Of a stretch of DNA of 64,000 bases, positions 1 through 7,921 are shown piece by piece (within the stretch, counting starts at the first letter, position 1; every line of letters starts with the position of its first letter). Where the stretch lies: NCBI GenBank assembly GCA_016710765.1, contig JADJUJ010000007.1:310001-374000 (forward strand), written 5' to 3'. Both the position numbers and the translations under genes were made by a program. The notes under the pieces are model-generated. The model worked only from the letters and a program-made list of their open reading frames with translations, was not told where the DNA came from and ran no database searches. The DNA comes from Lewinellaceae bacterium (GTDB lineage: Bacteria > Bacteroidota > Bacteroidia > Chitinophagales > Saprospiraceae).

Positions 1-523
1 TTCTGGCGATTCTAAAGGTAATCAGTACTTTCCCCACATCAGCCGATACCACCGTGAGCAGCGCGCCAGCCACCGACAGCCAGCCCTGACCTTCGTGTTC
101 AAATGCCGCAGCAACGCCAATCCAAAACAGCCAATTGGAGGGGTTAAGGGAGTTGATGCTGAAGCCCATCAGGGTTTCGCCCCAATAGCCGGTAGGCCGA
201 AATTTCCACCTACTTTTTTTAGCATCCAGGTTGATTCCCGGACGAAGCAACAAAACCGATGCGCCAATACCGGTGAGAATGAGGCCGCCGCCGAGGTGGA
301 GTATGTCGGTTACGGCCGGAGCATTGATCCATTTTTCGAGGGCAGATGCGCCACTGAATCCCACTATTGCCATTAACAAATCGCTGAAAAAAGACCCGGC
401 TACTACCGCTAAACCACCGGGTTTGCCTTTCCTGATGGTAGCATGAATGCCTGCAAAGAACAACGGCCCCAACAAAATGGCATATGCAATACCGGCTAAA
501 CAGCCACTGAAAAAAGCATTCAT
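1..523 (-). CDS. LysE-family exporter (partial, runs off the window)
   Basis: Multi-pass inner-membrane exporter of the LysE/RhtB superfamily, whose members move amino acids or related small molecules out of the cell; the substrate here is unknown. Reading from the ATG at 523 to the window edge gives 174 residues without a stop; the C-terminus lies outside. Hydrophobic segments are at about residues 8-27, 38-58 and 72-93, and the motif NPSNWLFW at 127-134 is typical of the family. The ATG overlaps the TGA of the GH3 gene by four bases (ATGA), so the two are almost certainly one transcript and translationally coupled. The start was chosen from this overlap. Confidence 0.8.
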   Translation of the reverse strand, partial: MNAFFSGCLAGIAYAILLGPLFFAGIHATIRKGKPGGLAVVAGSFFSDLLMAIVGFSGASALEKWINAPAVTDILHLGGGLILTGIGASVLLLRPGINLDAKKSRWKFRPTGYWGETLMGFSINSLNPSNWLFWIGVAAAFEHEGQGWLSVAGALLTVVSADVGKVLITFRIAR

Positions 524-2067
524 GCCACTTCAATCCCCTTTTTGGTTAAAAAGGCCTCAAAAGCAGTAAGGCTATCGCCTTTCAGTACACGCGGAATTTT
601 AGCCTGTCCGTTCATTTTTCCTTTTGCTTCCAGCCATTCCATAAAAATGGGGTTGGGTATAATTGTGGCTTCGAGGTTGCGCAAAACGTACTTCCTTTCC
701 ACGGCATAGTCGTCGTTAAGCCTGCACAACACTTGGTCAACTGTTGCTAAAAACTGGGTGGGACCAACGTCAGGATTTTGAATGCTCAGGTACCAGCGGT
801 GCTTCCAGCCAGAGCCATCGCGAATGCCGGCAACCGTAAATTCACCAATTCCTGCCTGCAATTGGGTGTCAACTTCCCGCACCGCATCGTTGAGGTTGTC
901 GATGGATAAGTGCTCTCCGCATACCGAGAGAAACTGTTTTGTACGACCTGAAATGTGGAAAAGCGCCTGTTCCGGATGGGTAAACCGGACGGTGTCGCCC
1001 AACAGGTAACGCCAGGCCCCGGAGACTGTGCTAAGCAGCAAAGCGTAATGTACGCCTGTTTCTACCGCCTCCAGTGGAACTGTTTTGGGCTGAGAGGAAC
1101 GCAATTCGCCGTTGTCGTCAAAATTCTCCGCCGTAAAGGGTACAAATTCAAAATAGACGCCAGCGTTGGTGAGCAACTGCATGTCTGTGGAATCGGGCGC
1201 TATTTGATAGCCCAGAAACCCTTCCGATGCCATGTAGGAATCCATATAAGCAACCGGCTGACCCATCAGACGGTCGAGCGAGGCTTTGTAAGGTGAGAAA
1301 AAGACACCACCATGCACCAACATGCCAAAGTTGGGCCAAATTTCATGAATATGTTTTAGTTGGTACCGGGAAATGACCTGTTCCAGAATCATTTGTATCC
1401 ACATCGGATTGCCAACAGCAAAGCCAATGTCCCAATAAGGTGCCGAATCAACAATACGCTCCAGCCGCTGTCCCCATTCGGGCAGATCAGTAATAGCCTT
1501 TCCGGGTTTATAATAACGTTGTAACCAAATAGGGCGTTTATCGCCAATGATGCCCGACAAGTCGCCGTACAAATGCTGCCCTTCCTGTTGTAACGTTGTA
1601 CAGGAGCCCACCATCAGCATCGACTTGGTGAAATGCCGGCCTTCCAAAGGAAACCGGGCCGTGACGCCAAACATCCTGCGGGCCGCGCGTTTCATGTGTC
1701 GCAACATATCCTCCGTCAGGGGAATGTATTTGCTGGAGGCCTGGCTTGTGCCGCTCGACAAAGCATAATAGGGCGTTAGGCCTGGCCAGCATACATTTGG
1801 CCGGTCTTCCTGATGTGCTTTTGACCACCATTGGGCATACATCTGGTTGTAGTCTACAGCAGGTACTTGCTGCTGGAATGCTGCGCGAAAATTTTCGGAT
1901 TGAAGGATTTCGCCAAAACCATGGTATATGCCAAATTCGGTGTCCTGAGCACGACGCAACAGTGATTCAAGTTGACGTTGCTGTTGTTGCGCAAACGAAA
2001 GTCGCAGGCCGACAGTAGAGTTGCTGATTTGAGCACCTTTACGAATAATTCCTCCAAGCAGGGACAT
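520..2067 (-). CDS. GH3-family acyl-acid amido synthetase-like protein
   Basis: A 515-residue member of the GH3 family of the ANL (acyl-adenylate) superfamily. Plant GH3 enzymes adenylate a carboxylic acid and join it to an amino acid; the substrates of bacterial members are mostly unknown. The three nucleotide-binding motifs are visible: SSGTSQASSK (104-113), YMASEGFLG (278-286) and YRYLLGDTVRF (352-362). The length is normal for bacterial GH3 proteins. The gene is followed by, and overlaps, a LysE exporter gene (ATGA), which hints that the product of this enzyme may be exported. No terminator separates the two. Family assignment is strong; the reaction is inferred from the family only. Confidence 0.88.
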   Translation of the reverse strand: MSLLGGIIRKGAQISNSTVGLRLSFAQQQQRQLESLLRRAQDTEFGIYHGFGEILQSENFRAAFQQQVPAVDYNQMYAQWWSKAHQEDRPNVCWPGLTPYYALSSGTSQASSKYIPLTEDMLRHMKRAARRMFGVTARFPLEGRHFTKSMLMVGSCTTLQQEGQHLYGDLSGIIGDKRPIWLQRYYKPGKAITDLPEWGQRLERIVDSAPYWDIGFAVGNPMWIQMILEQVISRYQLKHIHEIWPNFGMLVHGGVFFSPYKASLDRLMGQPVAYMDSYMASEGFLGYQIAPDSTDMQLLTNAGVYFEFVPFTAENFDDNGELRSSQPKTVPLEAVETGVHYALLLSTVSGAWRYLLGDTVRFTHPEQALFHISGRTKQFLSVCGEHLSIDNLNDAVREVDTQLQAGIGEFTVAGIRDGSGWKHRWYLSIQNPDVGPTQFLATVDQVLCRLNDDYAVERKYVLRNLEATIIPNPIFMEWLEAKGKMNGQAKIPRVLKGDSLTAFEAFLTKKGIEVA

Positions 2068-2182
2068 AGGCTGTTTCTAAATCTGAGAACCGTTTGAGGC
2101 TGCAAAATTGCACATAATGCAAAGCATTACATGTTAAGAGACGTTTAAATTTTTAAGGTTGCAGCTTTACGTGTTGTCCAAC

Positions 2183-2219
2183 AAAAAAAGATACCGCGTC
2201 AAAAGGCGCAGTATCTTTT
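2183..2219 (-). terminator. Rho-independent terminator after the DUF6249-like gene
   Basis: The arms AAAAGATACCGCG (2187-2199) and CGCAGTATCTTTT (2207-2219) form a hairpin with one mismatch. On the minus strand it is followed by a run of seven T. It lies 57 bases beyond the stop of the 2276-2626 gene and separates it from GH3. The A/T-flanked stem could also work on the plus strand. Confidence 0.7.
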
Positions 2220-2275
2220 GTATTGGGCGCTCCGTTTAAGGATTTGGGCCCGGTTTTCACACGAAGCCAGCTTGT

Positions 2276-2626
2276 TTATAAGTCGTTTTCCGGCGGGTTT
2301 TTTCGCTCGTATGCATAAGCACCCAGCAAGCCGAGCCCTCCAAAAATGGCGATCAGTGCAAAATACAACCCTTTGCTATCGCCCATATCAAAAGATCTGG
2401 TAATAATGATGGCCAGTAGGAGGCCAAAGCCGGCGCCAACGAAGATCATGCCGTTGCGGAGGGTTTGGGTGGGATCGGTTCGGCGTTTTTTCTGAACGGG
2501 TTCGATGCCGCGCTCAATCATCGCCATGTTTTCCTTGTTTTGCAAGTACCGGAGCCCTAAAATCATAGTAAAGACGCCAAGGCCTAAAATGATCGGGATG
2601 AAAACGGCTATTACAGACTCACTCAT
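2276..2626 (-). CDS. Small three-helix membrane protein, DUF6249-like
   Basis: A 116-residue inner-membrane protein with hydrophobic segments at about residues 5-26, 60-76 and 86-105 and a basic cytoplasmic loop (QKKRRTDPTQTLRNG) between the first two. The loop motif ENMAMIERGIEP resembles DUF6249-type proteins of Bacteroidota, which often sit near sigma-70-family genes; no sigma gene is visible here. Function unknown. It is a single gene with its own terminator. Confidence 0.65.
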   Translation of the reverse strand: MSESVIAVFIPIILGLGVFTMILGLRYLQNKENMAMIERGIEPVQKKRRTDPTQTLRNGMIFVGAGFGLLLAIIITRSFDMGDSKGLYFALIAIFGGLGLLGAYAYERKNPPENDL

Positions 2627-2727
2627 GTTGTTGGTATTTTTTTCAGTGAAACAAATGCTTTTTATTGCTTTTGTTCCATCAGACAGGGTGCGCTGCTTAA
2701 AGGTTACAGCATTTGGGAAAAATTTGC

Positions 2728-3669
2728 TCAGGAGCTTTGTGCCGCCGGTAGAAAGACCTCAGCCATCATGCATCGTGCACTGCCGCCGCCAATGGTTTCA
2801 ATGGTGTAAATGGGGCTGTACAGCAATTTGGTATGTTTCTCCAGCAACGCTACCTGATCGCCACGCAATGAGCGAAAGGCTTGTTCCGACATCACCAGAA
2901 TGGTTTCATCCTGGTCGTTGCGCACCTGCAGCATATTGCCGGCAAAGGAATTCATTTGTTCCAGACTAATATCGACAATGGTTTTGCCGGTGGACTTAAA
3001 CTGCCGTTCCAGCATCTGCCGTTCGGCGGCGTCCTGCACCGCATCCAAACAAATAACCACAAAGGTTTCGCCCATGGCCATCATGACGTTGGTGTGGTAA
3101 ATGTCTTTTCCCTTGGCATCTCTGGCATGAAAAAGCACTTTTTGGTAACCAATCCTGTCGCAGAGTTCCTGCAGCAGGTCACCGTCTGTTCTGGGGCTCA
3201 GGCAGGCGTATGCGAGTTTGTTTTGGTGATCAAAAATGATGCTGCCCGTACCCTCCAGGTAACGATTTATTTTTTCATGGAACTCGAGGTTGATCCGCAT
3301 TTCGGATTGAAACCCTTGTTGGAGCACCTTGTCAATTACATGCCGACGGCGCTCCTTCCGCCGGGTTGGGGCAAACATGGGGTAGGTAATGACATAGCCC
3401 TCTTGATGGAAGGTAACCCAGTTGTTGGGGAATACAGCATCCGGCTTAATGGGGTTGGAACTGTCAGGAACCACAATGACGTTCACTCCCGCATGCCGAA
3501 GCCGCTCTACGAAAGCGTCGAACTCCTGGCGGGCTTTTTTTCTAATTTCAGTGGATGAAATCTTTTTCTCCCTGCTCTGGAAGGCATTGCTGCTGGCGGT
3601 TTCTTCGTTGAAACCAAAGTTGGCAGGGCGTACCATCAATATCGTTGCGGTAGTTTGACGACGCATCAT
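2728..3669 (-). CDS. ctlX: CtlX-type citrulline/arginine hydrolase (amidinotransferase fold)
   Basis: A 313-residue protein of the guanidino-group-modifying (pentein) superfamily, closest by motif to CtlX, which hydrolyses citrulline to ornithine, carbamate/CO2 and ammonia. Motifs expected for the catalytic set are all present: Asp in PDAVFPNNW (76-84), Glu in LEGTGS (138-143), His in YHTNV (191-195) and the nucleophile Cys300 in GGGSARCMMAE. It is a cytoplasmic enzyme with no signal peptide. Two adjacent ATGs (3669 and 3666) are possible starts. A TACCTTTG promoter element lies 29 bases upstream. It is divergent from the DUF3667-like gene. Confidence 0.85.
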   Translation of the reverse strand: MMRRQTTATILMVRPANFGFNEETASSNAFQSREKKISSTEIRKKARQEFDAFVERLRHAGVNVIVVPDSSNPIKPDAVFPNNWVTFHQEGYVITYPMFAPTRRKERRRHVIDKVLQQGFQSEMRINLEFHEKINRYLEGTGSIIFDHQNKLAYACLSPRTDGDLLQELCDRIGYQKVLFHARDAKGKDIYHTNVMMAMGETFVVICLDAVQDAAERQMLERQFKSTGKTIVDISLEQMNSFAGNMLQVRNDQDETILVMSEQAFRSLRGDQVALLEKHTKLLYSPIYTIETIGGGSARCMMAEVFLPAAQSS

Positions 3670-3697
3670 GTGGAGTTCGTTTTGCTTCTAATTCTCT

Positions 3698-3705
3698 CAA
3701 AGGTA
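3698..3705 (-). promoter_or_regulatory. Bacteroidota -7 promoter element (TACCTTTG) for ctlX
   Basis: The minus strand reads TACCTTTG, an exact match to the TAnnTTTG consensus, 29 bases before the ctlX start. This predicts a leader of about 20 bases. I see no clear -33 element. Confidence 0.55.
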
Positions 3706-3765
3706 GCGTTTGTAGGATTTATTTCACCGAATTCCTTACTTTTCAGCCAATTAACTGCCATAAGG

Positions 3766-4944
3766 ATGGATGATATTGCTGAAAGGCCGGAAAAACCACG
3801 TTGCCCAAACTGTCAGGGCAAACTGCCCAAAAAAGGGAAGTTCTGTCCAAGATGCGGTCAACGACAACTTGAAGGCCATTTCCGTATGCGGGATATCTGG
3901 GCACGCTTTTTCCAGAGCACCTTTCATCTGAACAACAAATTTCTGCAAATGGCCTGGACGTTGTTGATTCCCGGCAAAGTGACCCTCGATTTTTTTCAGG
4001 GAAAAATTAAGCGTTATCCCCACCCTTTGCAGTTCTTTTTTGTCGTCATGTTTTTCTTCTTGCTGGCGCTCAATCACGGTGTGCAGGAGGATGAAACGCA
4101 AGAGAAGCAGACTTTTGACAACGGAAAATCGGACCTGCAGTTTGACCTTAGCGGGGGCAAAATAAATGGTAAAAAGGTAAATATTATGAAAGAACTGGCC
4201 AACTATACCAAGGCCAGGGAACTGCAGCAAGCCTATGATTCTCTTCCTGCAGACTACAAATCGAAAACATCAGCGAAGGCGGTGGATTCGATCATAAGCC
4301 AGGTCTATCATCATGAAACCAATATTTTTAAGGTTGGTACCCTTGCGTCGGCTGATTCTGTAACCCTGAATGATTCCATAAGTGAGTTTAATGAACTGGA
4401 TAGCCTCAATTTCAATTTTTTTGCACATTCCGTTAAAGTGGCCTCTGCAGATATCGTCAACCTCGAACCGGATGAAATTTTCCAGCGGTATAATATTACC
4501 GAATGGCGGGATAAGGTGCTGATCAAACAGGGGCTTAAGGCCATTACCTCACCAGAGGGGCTCAAAAAATCACTGTTGGGCAGTTTGAGTTGGACGATTC
4601 TGGCGCTGATAAGTGCGATGTCGGGTTTTCTGGCGCTGTTGTATTGGCGGCAGCACCGTTTTTTTGTCGAGCACTTTGTTTTTTTGCTGCACCAGCAAAC
4701 CAGTGTCATGCTGATCCTTACCTTGCTGCTGCTGTTGAAAATGCTGCTGGCATTTTCGCTGGCCAGCCTAATGCTGGCAGGTGTTGCGCTGATTGGAATG
4801 CATAGTTTCGTTGCGATGAAGCGCTTTTACCAGCAGGGATGGTTGAAAACCATTTTTAAATGGTTGCTCTTTACCTTGTTTTACAGCATTGGCTTCGCGG
4901 TATTTTTTCTAATTGGTCTTATTGTAGTGTTTCTTGTATTTTAA
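3766..4944 (+). CDS. DUF3667-like zinc-ribbon membrane protein
   Basis: A protein of about 392 residues with an N-terminal zinc ribbon (CPNCQGKLPKKGKFCPRCGQ, residues 14-33) followed by a segment typical of DUF3667 (F.L...FLQMAWTLLIPGKVTLDFFQGKIKRYPHPLQ pattern). There is a first membrane helix near residue 95, a soluble region of about 170 residues, and a C-terminal block of about four helices. Function unknown; the family is common in Bacteroidota membranes. An upstream in-frame start at 3655 would overlap ctlX and adds an unlikely leader, so the ATG at 3766, directly before the zinc ribbon, is preferred. gatB starts 8 bases after its stop, which suggests co-transcription. Confidence 0.7.
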   Translation: MDDIAERPEKPRCPNCQGKLPKKGKFCPRCGQRQLEGHFRMRDIWARFFQSTFHLNNKFLQMAWTLLIPGKVTLDFFQGKIKRYPHPLQFFFVVMFFFLLALNHGVQEDETQEKQTFDNGKSDLQFDLSGGKINGKKVNIMKELANYTKARELQQAYDSLPADYKSKTSAKAVDSIISQVYHHETNIFKVGTLASADSVTLNDSISEFNELDSLNFNFFAHSVKVASADIVNLEPDEIFQRYNITEWRDKVLIKQGLKAITSPEGLKKSLLGSLSWTILALISAMSGFLALLYWRQHRFFVEHFVFLLHQQTSVMLILTLLLLLKMLLAFSLASLMLAGVALIGMHSFVAMKRFYQQGWLKTIFKWLLFTLFYSIGFAVFFLIGLIVVFLVF

Positions 4945-4952
4945 CCTGAAAT

Positions 4953-6416
4953 ATGCCCACCCAAACCCATCCCTACGAAACAGTCATTGGACTGGAGTTG
5001 CACGTTCAACTCGGCACTAAATCCAAGATTTTTGCCCCCGACTCGGCGGCTTTTGGCGCCAATCCAAATGAACACACGAGTATTGTTACCCTCGCACATC
5101 CTGGCACCCTGCCACGGCTCAACCGAAAGGCGCTGGAGTATGCTATCCGTCTCGGATTGGCACTGGGTTGCGAAATCAACCTGCACAGCGCCTTTGACCG
5201 GAAAAATTATTTCTATGCCGATTTGCCGAAGGGGTATCAAATCACACAGGATAAGCACCCCATTTGTATCGGTGGAAGCCTGCAACTGGATGCCGACACG
5301 CGCATCAGGATTCACCACATCCACCTGGAAGAAGACGCAGGTAAAAGCATCCACGATCAGGACCCCACCCGGTCACTCATTGATCTCAATCGCGCAGGGG
5401 TGCCGCTGCTGGAGATCGTGACAGAGCCCGATCTGCGCAGCGCAGCGCAAGTAGGGCAATTTATGGAAAAAATCAGGCAGTTGGTGCGCTGGTTGGGTAT
5501 TTCAGATGGCAACATGGAAGAGGGCTCGCTGCGCAGCGATGTCAATGTTTCTGTACGCAAATCGGGCGAAAAGGCATATGGCCAGCGTGCTGAAGTGAAA
5601 AACATCAATTCTATGCGTTTCGCCAGAAAAGCGGTGGAGTTTGAGTCGGAGCGGCAAATTGAACTGTTGGAGAAGGGGGATAAGGTGGAGCAGGAAACCC
5701 GAGGTTTTGACCCACAACAAGGCATCACCTTCAGCCTTCGGGAGAAGGAATATGCGCATGATTACCGTTATTTTCCAGATCCCGATCTGCCGCCTGTTGT
5801 GCTCACCCAAGTGCAAGTGCAGGCCATTGCCGACCAAATGCCTCCATTGCCGGCACAATTGGAATCGCGGTTTTTATCAGCATTTGGTTTGCCGGCGTCG
5901 GATGCCGAGCTGTTAACACAAGAGCGTCCGGTGGCCATGTATACGCTGGAATTGTTGGAAGCGTCGGGTGACAGGGCCACGGCATTGGCAAAGCCCATTG
6001 CAAACCTTCTGATACAGAAAATAAAACCCTGGTGCGAGGAGCATGGCTTGGAAGTGTCTGAAAACCCTGTCACAACAACACAATGGCTCCAATTTCTGGA
6101 GTTGATTGCTGGTGGGAAGGTCAGCGCCTCTATGGCCAACCAGCGCCTTTTTTCCGCACTTATGGAAAACCCGGAGGCGCATCCGGAGGAACTTGCTGTA
6201 CGCCTCAATATTGTTCAGCAATCCGACCAAAACGTTCTGGACGAATTGATTGCCCAGGTAATGGCTGATTTTCCCGATAAGGTTGCGGCCTTTCGCAATG
6301 GGAAAAAAGGGCTGCTCGGCTTTTTTATGGGTGAGATTATGAAGCGCAGCAAAGGCAAGGCAGACCCCAAACAGGCTGCGGATCTCTTGGAGGTAAAGCT
6401 GGAGGCTAAGGCTTAA
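4953..6416 (+). CDS. gatB: Asp-tRNA(Asn)/Glu-tRNA(Gln) amidotransferase subunit B
   Basis: A 487-residue GatB, the subunit of the GatCAB complex that binds mischarged Glu-tRNA(Gln) or Asp-tRNA(Asn) and activates the glutamate or aspartate before ammonia transfer. Characteristic motifs are GLELHVQL (13-20), DLPKGYQIT, the EDAGKSIHD segment, LRSDVNVSVR and, near the C-terminus, the tRNA-binding GatB/YqeY-like domain ending in GEIMKRSKGKADP. Length is normal. gatA and gatC are not in this window. It follows the DUF3667-like gene by 8 bases, and its stop overlaps the convergent exonuclease-family gene by four bases. Confidence 0.95.
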   Translation: MPTQTHPYETVIGLELHVQLGTKSKIFAPDSAAFGANPNEHTSIVTLAHPGTLPRLNRKALEYAIRLGLALGCEINLHSAFDRKNYFYADLPKGYQITQDKHPICIGGSLQLDADTRIRIHHIHLEEDAGKSIHDQDPTRSLIDLNRAGVPLLEIVTEPDLRSAAQVGQFMEKIRQLVRWLGISDGNMEEGSLRSDVNVSVRKSGEKAYGQRAEVKNINSMRFARKAVEFESERQIELLEKGDKVEQETRGFDPQQGITFSLREKEYAHDYRYFPDPDLPPVVLTQVQVQAIADQMPPLPAQLESRFLSAFGLPASDAELLTQERPVAMYTLELLEASGDRATALAKPIANLLIQKIKPWCEEHGLEVSENPVTTTQWLQFLELIAGGKVSASMANQRLFSALMENPEAHPEELAVRLNIVQQSDQNVLDELIAQVMADFPDKVAAFRNGKKGLLGFFMGEIMKRSKGKADPKQAADLLEVKLEAKA

Positions 6417-7252
6417 TCGCGTAATTTCACCTGTACGAGCACCGGAAAATGGTCGGATGGATAATGGCAATCCCGGTTGTCGCTGAGCACCGCATACCGC
6501 AACACCTTGATGGATGAACTGCAGAAAATATAGTCGATGCGGTTGGCCGCTGGTTTATCAAATACAAAACCATTGAAAGTCCCTTCGGGGCCAAAGGGAG
6601 GCTCCTGGCTGACGGCCCTGCTGTCGAGCAATGCTGCCGACAGGTGTTTGTAGGGAGCGGAATCTGGCGTGCAATTGAAGTCGCCTGTTAATATAACTGG
6701 CTGATGGTCAGTGTTTAGTGTTTCAATTTTTTCCAGAATTAGCCTTGCGGAGGCTTCTCTTGCTTTTACACCGACATGGTCGAAATGGGTATTGAATACC
6801 CAGAAGATCTGTTGGTTGGTATCCATGAGGCAGGCGTATGTGCATATTCGGGGCAGGGCAGCATCCCAGCTTTGGGATGGGGTTTCCGGCGTTTCGGAGA
6901 GCCAGAAGGTGCCTGCATTTACTACCTGAAATTTTTCTTTTTGATAAAAAATTGCGCTGTACTCACCACCCGATTTGCCATCGTCTCTTCCAACACCCAG
7001 ATAGGTATAAGCGGGCAATGTTTTTTTGAGGTAATCCAGTTGCTGTTGAAGCCCCTCCTGAACACCGAATACATCGGGGTGGTGAAACCGAACTTGTGCA
7101 GCGAGAAAATCGCGCCGTTCCGGCCAGGCATTTGGGCCATCGTTGGGGTTGTCATAACGGAGGTTGTAACTCATGACGCTCAGGGCTTGCCCACTGGCGG
7201 TCAGGGTGAAAAGGCAAAACAGGAAGCAGATGGCATTTTGACAGGTTTTCAT
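6413..7252 (-). CDS. Secreted endonuclease/exonuclease/phosphatase-family protein
   Basis: A 279-residue protein with a signal peptide (MKTCQNAICFLFCLFTLTA, cleavage near SGQA) and an intact EEP metal-dependent hydrolase domain. Visible motifs are MSYNLRYDNP, VFGVQEGL (catalytic Glu), NTHFDHVG, LTGDFNCTPDS, RIDYIFC and SDHFPV, which together supply the metal ligands and catalytic His/Asp. The substrate could be a nucleic acid, a phospholipid or a phosphorylated small molecule; the sequence does not decide. The start at 7252 was chosen because it gives the signal peptide and overlaps the GNAT stop as ATGA; a longer reading from 7315 would bury the signal peptide. Confidence 0.85.
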   Translation of the reverse strand: MKTCQNAICFLFCLFTLTASGQALSVMSYNLRYDNPNDGPNAWPERRDFLAAQVRFHHPDVFGVQEGLQQQLDYLKKTLPAYTYLGVGRDDGKSGGEYSAIFYQKEKFQVVNAGTFWLSETPETPSQSWDAALPRICTYACLMDTNQQIFWVFNTHFDHVGVKAREASARLILEKIETLNTDHQPVILTGDFNCTPDSAPYKHLSAALLDSRAVSQEPPFGPEGTFNGFVFDKPAANRIDYIFCSSSIKVLRYAVLSDNRDCHYPSDHFPVLVQVKLRD

Positions 7253-7824
7253 AAGAGATGGAGTTGGAGGATGGGGCGGGTTTCGGAGCGTCGGGCAACT
7301 TCCCGGAACCCGCAATCAAGAAAAGGCTGAAGGATGCCCGTCCAGGCAAATGCGTCGGGTATTTTGTCGTTTTTGGGTGCAATGGGGTAAGCTTCCAGTA
7401 CGGCAGCACCTTGGCTTCGGGCATAATCAGCCGCGGCCAGGATCATTTTTTTACTCAAGCCCTGCCGGCGAGCCTTTTTGTCGATAAACAGACAACTCAG
7501 GCTCCAAACTTCGGTGTCGTCTACCGGTCGGAGTATTCGGGATCGCTCCAGGCCCTGAAAATCGGTGCGAGGGCCAAGGGAGCACCAGGCCACCACCTGG
7601 CCATCCAGGTATCCAAGAATGCCCGGGGGCTTATTGGTTTGTACTATTTGCTGTAAGGCTGATTTATTCCCGTCGCCTTTCCCGGCATTGTAGATTTTTT
7701 TAGGGAGGCGCCACAACATACACCAGCACCCGCCGCAGGCGCCCTTTTCGCCAAAAAGGTTTTCAAGGCCCAGCCAGGTGTCGGGAGTAAGTGGTAGGGT
7801 GGTGAATGTTGGTGCGTTTAACAT
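7249..7824 (-). CDS. GNAT-family N-acetyltransferase
   Basis: A 191-residue cytoplasmic protein with the GNAT fold. The acetyl-CoA-binding region is seen as VWSLSCLFIDKKARRQGLSKKMILAAADYA (about 105-134), with the R-R-Q-G-L variant of the pyrophosphate-binding loop. The N-terminal cysteine-rich GACGGCWCMLW segment is typical of a Bacteroidota subgroup. Substrate unknown. It overlaps the following secreted EEP gene by four bases (ATGA), so the two are co-translated even though their products go to different compartments. Confidence 0.8.
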   Translation of the reverse strand: MLNAPTFTTLPLTPDTWLGLENLFGEKGACGGCWCMLWRLPKKIYNAGKGDGNKSALQQIVQTNKPPGILGYLDGQVVAWCSLGPRTDFQGLERSRILRPVDDTEVWSLSCLFIDKKARRQGLSKKMILAAADYARSQGAAVLEAYPIAPKNDKIPDAFAWTGILQPFLDCGFREVARRSETRPILQLHLL

Positions 7825-7848
7825 TGTGCTGCAAAATAGCCATTATTT

Positions 7849-7882
7849 AAAAAAAGAAGCCATCCCAAGGTGGAATGGCTTC
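7849..7882 (-). terminator. Rho-independent terminator after dnaK
   Basis: The arms GAAGCCATCC (7856-7865) and GGAATGGCTTC (7872-7882) form a hairpin followed on the minus strand by seven T. It lies 40 bases after the dnaK stop. Confidence 0.75.
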
Positions 7883-7921
7883 TAATGGTTGAACAATAAA
7901 ACATGCTTATCGTCGGGGTGC

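Noticed and set aside
2881..3558. A 225-residue plus-strand frame opposite ctlX.
   Set aside because: Fully antisense to a well-supported gene with intact catalytic motifs; no features of its own.
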